A stretch of 6,384 nt of DNA. Source: Lysobacterales bacterium. Lineage in GTDB: Bacteria > Pseudomonadota > Gammaproteobacteria > Xanthomonadales > Marinicellaceae. A program made the translations under genes and the position numbers. The stretch covers positions 1 to 6,384 of the forward strand of contig JALWML010000153.1 of assembly GCA_027083915.1 (NCBI GenBank). Reading direction: 5' to 3'. This document shows positions 1 to 5,954 of the stretch, one piece after another. A model generated the notes under the pieces. That model was not told where the DNA came from and ran no database searches. It saw only the letters and a program-made list of their open reading frames with translations. Position 1 is the stretch's first letter. Every line of letters starts with the position of its first letter.

Positions 1-14
1 TGTGGTAATATATT

Positions 15-85
15 CTAAAAGCTTGGTTTCACCCGTTGGGTGGTAATTGATTTGTCGTAAAACCATTATACACCAAGGCTTTTAG
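15..85. repeat. Imperfect inverted repeat enclosing a small hairpin
   Basis: The left arm CTAAAAGCTTGGT (15-27) is the reverse complement of the right arm ACCAAGGCTTTTAG (72-85), except for one extra base in the right arm. The 44-base loop contains a second perfect hairpin, CACCC-GTT-GGGTG, at 30-42. No T-run follows the right arm closely, so it does not look like a standard intrinsic terminator. It could be a structured end of an upstream transcript, a remnant of a repeat element, or chance in AT-rich DNA. Confidence 0.45.
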
Positions 86-140
86 CTTGTTATTACTTTT
101 CTATATCGGGATTAGGGCATGTGATAAGTTTTAAAACGAT

Positions 141-146
141 TACAAT
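141..146 (+). promoter_or_regulatory. Weak -10-like hexamer before the first gene
   Basis: TACAAT matches five of six bases of the sigma70 -10 consensus and sits seven bases before the ATG at 153. No recognisable -35 lies 16-18 bases upstream, where the bases read about CATGTG. Use of this element would give an almost leaderless mRNA, which would fit the lack of a Shine-Dalgarno sequence before the gene. A perfect 10-base palindrome at 128-137 falls within the would-be spacer and could be an operator. All of this is weak. Confidence 0.2.
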
Positions 147-152
147 GAATAG

Positions 153-623
153 ATGAATAATTTAAACTTACATAGACAAGAACCAACTTACCTTAAAATC
201 AATCGCATAGTTGCACTCATTATATTTTCCCTAATATTTGTTGCTGCTACTGTCATTTTATATTTAAGTCCTGCACCTTATTGGCTTATGCTAATAATTG
301 ATACTGTCATTTTAGTCCTTGCGACTTTGGTCTATGTGTATCAAGGAGCCGCCTATAAACGATTTAGTTATGCCATGAATGATTATGGTCTTTATATTAA
401 TCAAGGGGTTATTTGGCAACGCAAAATAATAGTTCCACGTAACCGCGTGCAACACACTGATGTGACTCAGGGCCCGTTGATGCGTAAATATGGTTTAGCT
501 GAATTGACTGTGCATACCGCTGGCACGCGCAATGCTTCGGTTAAACTGCCAGGTATTAAGCATGACTTGGCAGAAGAATTGCGCGAATCTTTAGCCTTTG
601 AAGAAAGTAACGATGCGGTATGA
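153..623 (+). CDS. ydbS: YdbS-like membrane protein with one PH-like (bPH2/DUF304) domain
   Basis: This is a 156-residue inner-membrane protein. Two hydrophobic segments (about residues 19-39 and 43-64) are followed by a soluble domain at about 70-150. The soluble part carries the typical bPH2 pattern: a YGLYINQGVIWQRK strand pair, then VPRNRVQHTDV, then QGPLMRKYGLAELTVHTAG, which are hallmark positions of YdbS proteins. The molecular role of the family is not settled. In Bacillus subtilis the ydbST pair belongs to the SigW envelope-stress regulon and has been linked to resistance to antimicrobial compounds. The start is fixed: TAG lies in frame directly upstream and the next in-frame ATG is far inside the protein. 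No Shine-Dalgarno sequence is visible. Its stop overlaps the start of the next gene by four bases (ATGA), the usual ydbS-ydbT arrangement. Family assignment is firm; function is unknown. Confidence 0.9.
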   Translation: MNNLNLHRQEPTYLKINRIVALIIFSLIFVAATVILYLSPAPYWLMLIIDTVILVLATLVYVYQGAAYKRFSYAMNDYGLYINQGVIWQRKIIVPRNRVQHTDVTQGPLMRKYGLAELTVHTAGTRNASVKLPGIKHDLAEELRESLAFEESNDAV

Positions 624-2155
624 ATAATTCTGAAACCACAAAAGTAAAGGGAACAAGACTTCATAAATATTCACCTCTATTTATTTTAATTCATGTTGCA
701 TTGAAATCGATTATTCCACTTGTTTTTGGATTGTATCAATCCAAAAGATGGGATTATGGGCTTTATATTTTTGCCGGAATTGGACTTTTTATTCTTGTCA
801 TAGCGGTTCTTCAATATTGGTTTTATCACTATTGGTTAACGGATGATAAAATTGAAATCAAAGAAGGTATTTTATTCAAGAAAAACCGTAAGATTCCTTA
901 CACACGCATTCAAAATGTTAATGTTTCACAGAACCTTTTAGAACGAGCATTAAATGTGGCAACCTTACAGCTCGAATCAGCATCTGGTGGTAAACCAGAA
1001 GCTATTATGCGTGTCGTAGGTTTAGATGTTGTCGAACAAATTAAATTATTGGTTAAAAGAGCCAGTAATAATAATGCAAATACTCAAAGCAACCCTACTG
1101 CCTCAGAAGAAAATGATGAAAATACAGCACAGACAACTCACCTGCTGGAATTATCCACTAAAGAAGTCATAAAATATGGCATTATATCTCAAAAAGGGTT
1201 GTTTATAGCCGCCATTTTATTCAGCTTTATGTCACAGAATCAAGCGTTAGTGACATGGCTTTTTAAATACCTTAATGCAATCTATCAAGTACCCGATTTT
1301 ACAAAAGTGACTTTATCTCAATCATTAATATATGTTGCCATTATTGGCTCGATTATATTTGTTGTTTTACAAGTACTTTCAATTGTCTGGGCCTTGTTGA
1401 AGTTTTATCAATTTGAAATTCATAAAAATGATGATAGGTTGCAAGCAACGATGGGTTTGTTATCAAAAGTTTCTGCCACTATTCCATTAAAAAAAATCCA
1501 ACTCTACCGAATAAGCGAAAACCCTATACACAAATATTTCAAAGCACGAACCATCACAATCGAAACGGCAGGTGGTGTCAATACCGATAAAGCCGGTATT
1601 GTCATGCGTTGGTTAGCTCCTTATATTGATACAAAAAAAGTAAAAGATTATGTGCAAACCATAGAACCAAAATTAATCCTTGGTAATGTTAATTGGCAGC
1701 TTATTCCTCATCGTGCGTGGAAACGGGTTATTAAAAAATCACTCATAACTCTGTTTTTATTTTCCTTGGGTTTTTATACAATAACTCAATTACCATTTTT
1801 AGAATCTAAAAAGTATGCGTGGATAATGCCAATACTGCTTCTACCAATGACCTACTTATATGCAAAAAACTATGTCAAAAAGACAGCATACTTTATCAAT
1901 AATGATATTATCTGTTTTAAAAGTGGCGTATGGTTTGGCAAACAAAGTTTTGTAAAGATTAGCAAGATTCAAACAGTAGAAATCCAACAGTCCTATTTTG
2001 ACCGAAGAAACAATATGGCAACCTTAGAAATTGATACGGCGGGTTCTAATCCGTTATTGCACCATGTAAAAATTCCATATTTAGAAGTGGAAGATGCTTA
2101 CAAGATGCGCCAATTCATTCTTGATAAAATTAAAATATCAGAATTTAATTGGTGA
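620..2155 (+). CDS. ydbT: YdbT-like membrane protein with three PH-like (bPH2/DUF304) domains
   Basis: This 511-residue protein is built from three repeats of two membrane segments followed by a bPH2 domain. Membrane segments lie at about 19-38 and 46-66, 192-210 and 235-260, and 373-390 and 398-415. The PH-like domains lie at about 72-146, 264-336 and 423-503. Each has the family pattern of a turn before a hydrophobic strand (EIKEGILFKKNRKIPYTRIQ, LQATMGLLSKVSATIPLKKIQ in part, CFKSGVWFGKQSFVKISKIQ) and then a strand such as TLQLESASGG, TITIETAGG or TLEIDTAGS. A polar N/T/E/S-rich linker at about 148-175 separates repeats one and two. Length and architecture match full-length YdbT proteins. 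The ATG overlaps the ydbS-like stop by four bases and has no clear Shine-Dalgarno sequence, so translation is probably coupled. The pair likely forms one membrane complex. Its biochemical role is not known; an envelope-protection role is inferred from B. subtilis. Confidence 0.9.
   Translation: MNNSETTKVKGTRLHKYSPLFILIHVALKSIIPLVFGLYQSKRWDYGLYIFAGIGLFILVIAVLQYWFYHYWLTDDKIEIKEGILFKKNRKIPYTRIQNVNVSQNLLERALNVATLQLESASGGKPEAIMRVVGLDVVEQIKLLVKRASNNNANTQSNPTASEENDENTAQTTHLLELSTKEVIKYGIISQKGLFIAAILFSFMSQNQALVTWLFKYLNAIYQVPDFTKVTLSQSLIYVAIIGSIIFVVLQVLSIVWALLKFYQFEIHKNDDRLQATMGLLSKVSATIPLKKIQLYRISENPIHKYFKARTITIETAGGVNTDKAGIVMRWLAPYIDTKKVKDYVQTIEPKLILGNVNWQLIPHRAWKRVIKKSLITLFLFSLGFYTITQLPFLESKKYAWIMPILLLPMTYLYAKNYVKKTAYFINNDIICFKSGVWFGKQSFVKISKIQTVEIQQSYFDRRNNMATLEIDTAGSNPLLHHVKIPYLEVEDAYKMRQFILDKIKISEFNW
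2121..2149 (+). promoter_or_regulatory. Candidate sigma70 promoter for the ABC export genes
   Basis: TTGATA at 2121-2126 (five of six matches to the -35 consensus) is followed by exactly 17 bases and then TTTAAT at 2144-2149 (five of six matches to the -10). It lies inside the last codons of the ydbT-like gene. Transcription would begin near 2156, just after that gene's stop, giving a leader of about 38 bases before the ATPase ATG. This coincides with the only true intergenic gap among the seven genes. AT-rich DNA produces chance matches, so the site remains a candidate. Read-through from the PH genes is also likely, since no terminator is visible between 2156 and 2193. Confidence 0.45.
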
Positions 2156-2193
2156 AAAAATGAACTTAACGAAACTTTTACATTCCAACTAAA

Positions 2194-2859
2194 ATGATAA
2201 AAATAAAAAAACTGAGTAAAATATTCAAAACTCAAGGGGAAACCATCACAGCACTTAATTCCATTGACCTGCATATTCAAAAATCAGAATTTGTTGCCAT
2301 TATGGGGCGATCGGGTTCGGGTAAGTCAACCTTGCTTAATTTATTAGGTTGTATGGACAAGCCAACAAGTGGAGAATACAAACTCTCTGGAGTAGATGTC
2401 AGCACTTTAAATGATGATGAATTATCCAAAATCCGCAATGAACGCATCGGTTTTGTTTTTCAAGGATTCCACCTTTTACCTCGCTTAAGTGCGCTAGGAA
2501 ATGTGATGTTGCCATTGCGTTATGCTAATGAAAAAGTCACAGATGTTGGTGAGCAACGTGCCAAAGAATTGTTAATAAAAGTTGGACTAGGGGATAGAAT
2601 CAATCACATGCCAAATCAAATGTCAGGTGGCCAAATCCAACGTGTTGCTATTGCTCGTTCACTCATTAACAATCCTGATATATTGCTCGCCGATGAGCCA
2701 ACAGGTAATTTAGACAGCACCATATCCAACCAAATCATTGATTTACTCAAAGACTTAAATCGCGCAGGACAAACCATTGTTATGGTGACTCATGAGGATG
2801 AAATAGCGGCTCACGCCAATCGAACAATTCACTTCTTAGATGGGGAGATTGTCCAATGA
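2194..2859 (+). CDS. ABC transporter ATP-binding protein, MacB/LolD type
   Basis: This is a 221-residue cytoplasmic ATPase, the usual length for a stand-alone MacB/LolD/YknY-type subunit. All nucleotide-binding motifs are present: Walker A GRSGSGKST at 38-46, Q-loop Q90 in FVFQGFHLLP, signature MSGGQIQR at 143-150, Walker B ILLADEP at 163-169 with catalytic E168, D-loop NLDS at 172-175, and switch H200 in VTHE. The motif set FQxFHLLPRLSALGNV with ADEPTGNLDS is characteristic of the type VII (MacB/FtsE/LolD) ABC group, which drives periplasmic adaptors and is not a classic importer. The partner permease is the partial gene at 5954. ATPase and permease are separate polypeptides here, unlike E. 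coli MacB, where they are fused. No Shine-Dalgarno sequence precedes the ATG. A ten-codon ATG-TAA reading frame (2160-2192) ends one base before it. The stop overlaps the next gene by four bases. The exported substrate cannot be inferred. Confidence 0.95.
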   Translation: MIKIKKLSKIFKTQGETITALNSIDLHIQKSEFVAIMGRSGSGKSTLLNLLGCMDKPTSGEYKLSGVDVSTLNDDELSKIRNERIGFVFQGFHLLPRLSALGNVMLPLRYANEKVTDVGEQRAKELLIKVGLGDRINHMPNQMSGGQIQRVAIARSLINNPDILLADEPTGNLDSTISNQIIDLLKDLNRAGQTIVMVTHEDEIAAHANRTIHFLDGEIVQ

Positions 2860-3809
2860 AAATAACTTTAACACTCTTAATACTGTTGAGTTGTTTCACT
2901 ACTTCAGCAAAAACAGTTTTGGCAACTGGCACGATTGAATCCGAAAATACTCAGCATGTTCTGATGCCATTAGTTCAATCTTTTAATGGTAAGGTAAATG
3001 AAATGATAGCCGAAGGTACCGCAGTCAAAAAAGGAGACTTTTTAGCTAAAATTGACGGCGCAGCTGTTGATAGTAAAATAGAGTCACTCAAAGAACAACT
3101 GGAGTCATTTAATGAAACAGCAAAAAAGAGTGAAATTGATGCGCAAATCACCTTAAGCAACAGCCAAATTGCCTATGAAAAAGCGCTAATCAAACAGAAA
3201 ATTGCACGAATGAATGCCGATCTTCCTCTAGAGTTTATTGGGGAGCTAAAGTACAAACAAAACCAATTAGCCTATAAAAATGCACAAAAGTCCTTTCAAA
3301 AAGCACAAAATGATTTAACCGAAGCCAAGCAAAAACAACAAGAAAAGTTGCAATCCAATAAATTGGAGTTCACCCAAAAACAAAATAAATTGAAGCTACA
3401 AGAACAAATGCTTGAAAATTTAACACTCTATGCAGACCAAGATGGCTATGTTGTCTATTCAACACACCCATGGACGGGCAAAAAGATACAAGCAGGAGAT
3501 CAACTGCAAACAGGGATGGAACTAATGACTGTCTCACAAAACAACAAACTTAAAATTGTTGCATGGCTTAATGCAATTGATATTCCCAACATAAAATTAG
3601 GGCAAAAAGTCTCTATCAGTTTTGATGCCTATTTAGACCAATCCTACCAAGGGCGAATTTCATCGGTTTCGCAAGGCGGCGAAGAAAAAAAGAGCTGGGG
3701 TAATGGCTTATATTATCGAATTGAAGTCGAATTAATTGAAAAACCACAACTCAATTTACTTATTGGGATGAGCGCACTAATTGAAACTCAGGAGCAGCCC
3801 AATGAATAA
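2856..3809 (+). CDS. HlyD/MacA-type periplasmic adaptor, first of three
   Basis: This 317-residue protein has an N-terminal signal peptide with probable cleavage after TSA18, giving a periplasmic or peripheral adaptor. The first half of the lipoyl-like barrel-sandwich domain is at about 34-70 (GKVNEMIAEGTAVKKGDFLAKID). A long Lys/Gln/Glu-rich helical hairpin spans about 71-188. The second lipoyl half follows at about 189-228 (DGYVV, then GDQLQTGMELMTV), and the beta-barrel domain at about 232-312 (IKLGQKVSISFDAYL, ending LLIGMSALIE). The protein stops after the beta-barrel, so it lacks the membrane-proximal domain of MacA or AcrA. The hairpin centre holds ADLP (121-124) and YKQNQLAY (133-140), a pattern shared with the next gene. 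GGAG at 2844-2847 serves as Shine-Dalgarno, and the ATG overlaps the ATPase stop. It presumably links the permease to an outer-membrane channel or stabilises an adaptor ring. Family assignment is sure; its specific role is inference. Confidence 0.88.
   Translation: MKITLTLLILLSCFTTSAKTVLATGTIESENTQHVLMPLVQSFNGKVNEMIAEGTAVKKGDFLAKIDGAAVDSKIESLKEQLESFNETAKKSEIDAQITLSNSQIAYEKALIKQKIARMNADLPLEFIGELKYKQNQLAYKNAQKSFQKAQNDLTEAKQKQQEKLQSNKLEFTQKQNKLKLQEQMLENLTLYADQDGYVVYSTHPWTGKKIQAGDQLQTGMELMTVSQNNKLKIVAWLNAIDIPNIKLGQKVSISFDAYLDQSYQGRISSVSQGGEEKKSWGNGLYYRIEVELIEKPQLNLLIGMSALIETQEQPNE
3790..3794 (+). promoter_or_regulatory. Shine-Dalgarno AGGAG that fixes the start of the second adaptor
   Basis: AGGAG lies seven bases before the ATG at 3802. 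A TTG at 3781 in the same frame would add seven residues, but it would place charged residues ahead of the signal peptide and has no Shine-Dalgarno of its own. The AGGAG site therefore favours the ATG at 3802, which also gives a normal signal peptide (MNKLSLFLIVF) and an eight-base overlap with the preceding gene. Confidence 0.8.
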
Positions 3810-4755
3810 GCTTTCTCTCTTTCTTATTGTTTTTATTTGTTTTACTGCTTTCAGTAAAGAAGTCACTGTCTCTGGCGAACTAAAAGCATTGGATACATCT
3901 GTTTACTCTCCACCTCGTATCAAGAATATCTGGCAATACACTATTTCATTTATGGCTGAAAATGGCTCGGTTGTACAGCCCGGAATGCCAGTGCTCATGT
4001 TTAAAACAGATACCATTCAAACCAAGCTTATTGATTCCAAAGGCAAACTTTCAATCAAAAGAAGTGAATTAAAAAACAAGCAGGTTAATAAAGTCGAGAC
4101 TTTCGCCAATAAAAAACTAGCTATTGAAGAAAAGAAAATGGAGCTAGAAAAAGCCAAAAGAAAAGCTGAATTGCCTAAGAGTGTTATTGCTAAAAATGAG
4201 TACCAAGAAAATCAACTCAATTACCAATTGGCACAAAAAGATTATGTTTGGGCACAAAAAGATGAACAATTGACCCGACAAAAAATTAAGGCTGAAGAAA
4301 GCATATTGCAGGCTAAGATTAACAAACACGCCAATGAAGTTAAAGGTTATCAGGATGCCATCAAAAAAATGAACCTCTTTGCATCAAAATCTGGAGTGGT
4401 TATCCACCAATCAAATTGGAGTCGTAATAAATTTTCTGTTGGCGATTCAGTTTGGAACGGGCAACGTGTTATTGAAGTGGCAGATTTAACTAAGATTATT
4501 GCTCAATTAGAAATTAATGAGAACCAAATTAAAGACATTAAACTTGGTCAGAAAGTTAAAATTGTTTTAGATTCTTTGCCCGATAAAGAATTTTTTGGCA
4601 CTATCCAAAGTATTGCCAACGTGGTGAGAACTAAATCAAAGGAGCAACCTGCCAAAATACTCGATGCCACCGTAAAATTAGACCATGTGGATGCAGAACT
4701 TATGCGGCCAGGTATGCGTGTAAGTAGCATAATTAATGTAGGAGATGACTCATGA
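3802..4755 (+). CDS. HlyD/MacA-type periplasmic adaptor, second of three
   Basis: With the ATG at 3802 the protein has 317 residues, exactly the length of the preceding adaptor. A signal peptide covers about 1-18 (cleavage near AFS18). The first lipoyl half is at about 33-72, a Lys/Glu-rich coiled-coil hairpin at about 72-188, the second lipoyl half at about 190-228 (SGVVIHQSNW, then VIEVADL), and the beta-barrel at about 230-312 (IKLGQKVKIVL, ending RPGMRVSSIINV). Like its neighbour it ends after the beta-barrel and has no membrane-proximal domain. The hairpin centre carries AELP (122-125) and EYQENQLNY (133-141), nearly the same as in the first adaptor. IKLGQKV occupies residues 246-252 in both proteins. 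The two are therefore probably tandem duplicates that have since diverged. It overlaps the upstream gene by eight bases and the downstream gene by four, so it belongs to the same translational chain. Confidence 0.88.
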   Translation: MNKLSLFLIVFICFTAFSKEVTVSGELKALDTSVYSPPRIKNIWQYTISFMAENGSVVQPGMPVLMFKTDTIQTKLIDSKGKLSIKRSELKNKQVNKVETFANKKLAIEEKKMELEKAKRKAELPKSVIAKNEYQENQLNYQLAQKDYVWAQKDEQLTRQKIKAEESILQAKINKHANEVKGYQDAIKKMNLFASKSGVVIHQSNWSRNKFSVGDSVWNGQRVIEVADLTKIIAQLEINENQIKDIKLGQKVKIVLDSLPDKEFFGTIQSIANVVRTKSKEQPAKILDATVKLDHVDAELMRPGMRVSSIINVGDDS

Positions 4756-5954
4756 AGAAATTGAGCTTTATCCTCACAATATGCCTAAGCTTATTAAGTT
4801 GTTCGCAACAAGAAGAAAATCTAATCCCAACAATAGACATCTCAAAACATGAAGTGCAATTTGTCATCAACACGCAAGGAGAATTGGAGGCTGCAAATGC
4901 CACACCGATAACGGCGGCGTCACAATCCATGCGCCCACTAACTATCGCTTGGATAGAAAAAAATTATACTCATGTTAAAAAAGGGGATATCATCGTAAAA
5001 TTTGATGGGCAAGATTTTGAACAAGAGGTGGACACTGCTCAATTTGAGATTGAAAAACTGATGCTAACAAAACGACAAAAACAACGCGAGATGGGTTTAT
5101 TCTTAGATGATTTTCAAAACGAAGGTCAAGTGGTGGACTTTGAATACCAAATGGCACAGCAATTCAATATTGATAATCCATTGCTTTATACAAAAATTGA
5201 AATGATTGATGCAGGAAATAATGAGGAATTTTTACAAGAAAAAACAAAACACCTCAAGAAAATGGAAAGCCATTACCAAACCAAATCAGAATCTGAAATT
5301 GGCTTAATCCAATCACAAGAAAAACTGCAACAAGCCAAATTGCAAATGAACCAAGTTGGATTGTCAGCACTTGATGTCAAAGCACCTCATGATGGTTTAT
5401 TGGTTTTATCTAAAGGCTGGGATGGCTCTTTGCCACAAACTGGTAAATCTATTTTTCCTGGCATGAAAATTGCCAAACTTCCTGATTTAAGCACCATGAA
5501 TGCAAAACTCTATGTTCCTGAAATTGAAGCCATTGGGCTAGAAAAAGGGCAAGAAGTGTTGGTAACATTGCATGCATACCCAGAAAAACCCTTTAAAGCA
5601 ACCATCAAATCAGTCAGTAAAACCGCACAAACTAAACAACGTGACAACCCAGTTAAGTACTTTATCGTGACTGCCGAAATTGAAGAAAAGGACGAGGATA
5701 AACTCATTCCTGGTCAGCGTCTTGATGCCACCATTCTAACTAGTGAAAAATCCAACAGCTTAAGCTTACCCATACAAGCGATATTTCGCAAAGGACAAGA
5801 GACATGGGTTTATCTGCAAGACTCAAATGGCTCAACTTTTACTAAAAAAACCGTACAAATAGGTCAATGTTCAACCAGCTTATGTTTGATAAAATCAGGC
5901 ATAAAAGAGGGTGATACTATTGCATTAACCAAGCCATTTGAGGAGAAAATCTGA
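4752..5954 (+). CDS. HlyD/RND-type periplasmic adaptor lipoprotein, third of three
   Basis: This 400-residue adaptor has a lipoprotein signal peptide: MKK, a hydrophobic core, and lipobox LLSC with acceptor C17. The residue after the cysteine is Ser, not the Asp that retains lipoproteins in the inner membrane. The first lipoyl half is at about 42-92 (WIEKNYTHVKKGDIIVKFDG). The helical hairpin, about 92-205, contains an unusual central stretch FNIDNPLLYTKIEMIDAG (138-155) unlike the tips of the other two adaptors. The second lipoyl half is at about 206-246 (APHDGLLVL, then FPGMKIAKLPDLSTM) and the beta-barrel at about 248-330 (LEKGQEVLVTLHAYP, then LIPGQRLDATIL). Only this adaptor continues into a membrane-proximal domain, about 335-398 (LPIQAIF, then KEGDTIAL), as in MacA and AcrA. 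That domain holds C373 and C378, close enough to form a periplasmic disulfide. AGGAG at 4740-4744 is a good Shine-Dalgarno. It is probably the main partner of the MacB-type permease encoded immediately downstream. Confidence 0.9.
   Translation: MKKLSFILTICLSLLSCSQQEENLIPTIDISKHEVQFVINTQGELEAANATPITAASQSMRPLTIAWIEKNYTHVKKGDIIVKFDGQDFEQEVDTAQFEIEKLMLTKRQKQREMGLFLDDFQNEGQVVDFEYQMAQQFNIDNPLLYTKIEMIDAGNNEEFLQEKTKHLKKMESHYQTKSESEIGLIQSQEKLQQAKLQMNQVGLSALDVKAPHDGLLVLSKGWDGSLPQTGKSIFPGMKIAKLPDLSTMNAKLYVPEIEAIGLEKGQEVLVTLHAYPEKPFKATIKSVSKTAQTKQRDNPVKYFIVTAEIEEKDEDKLIPGQRLDATILTSEKSNSLSLPIQAIFRKGQETWVYLQDSNGSTFTKKTVQIGQCSTSLCLIKSGIKEGDTIALTKPFEEKI

Larger units (their letters stand above)
1..152. other. 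Upstream region without a convincing gene
   Basis: No supported coding region lies here. A frame open from the left edge (from base 2) runs 14 codons to a TAA at 44-46 and could be the end of an upstream gene, but it is too short to judge. The stretch contains an imperfect inverted repeat (15-27 against 72-85), a small hairpin at 30-42, a 10-base perfect palindrome GTTTTAAAAC at 128-137, and a TACAAT hexamer at 141-146. A TAG directly in front of the first ATG (150-152) shows that the first gene cannot extend upstream into this region. The promoter for the PH-domain genes may lie here or beyond the left edge. Confidence 0.6.

Noticed and set aside
29..85. Minus-strand reading with a transposase-like tail (YNGFTTNQLPPNG)
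   Set aside because: It faintly recalls the end of integrase-type transposases, but the frame is only about 23 codons between stops and lacks catalytic residues. A database search of 1-120 would be needed to revive it.
2156..2193. Terminator between the ydbT-like gene and the ATPase gene
   Set aside because: No GC-containing stem followed by a T-run is present; only loose A-run and T-run complementarity exists.
2194..2859. Naming the ATPase lolD or macB
   Set aside because: LolD works with LolC/LolE and has no periplasmic adaptors next to it, and MacB is a fused ATPase-permease. The three-adaptor context fits neither, so no gene symbol is given.
2889..2897. Possible lipobox (LLSC, C13) in the first adaptor
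   Set aside because: The hydrophobic part before C13 is short for a lipoprotein signal, and the TSA18 site gives a good ordinary signal peptidase cleavage. The second adaptor has C13 in the same place without a lipobox.
3781..3801. Upstream TTG start for the second adaptor, adding seven residues
   Set aside because: It has no Shine-Dalgarno, it would put KLRSSP ahead of the signal peptide, and AGGAG at 3790-3794 is correctly spaced for the ATG at 3802.
467..4930. Several minus-strand reading frames of 60-65 codons within the + strand genes
   Set aside because: Each is antisense to a gene with clear family motifs, and none shows a start signal or recognisable protein pattern.
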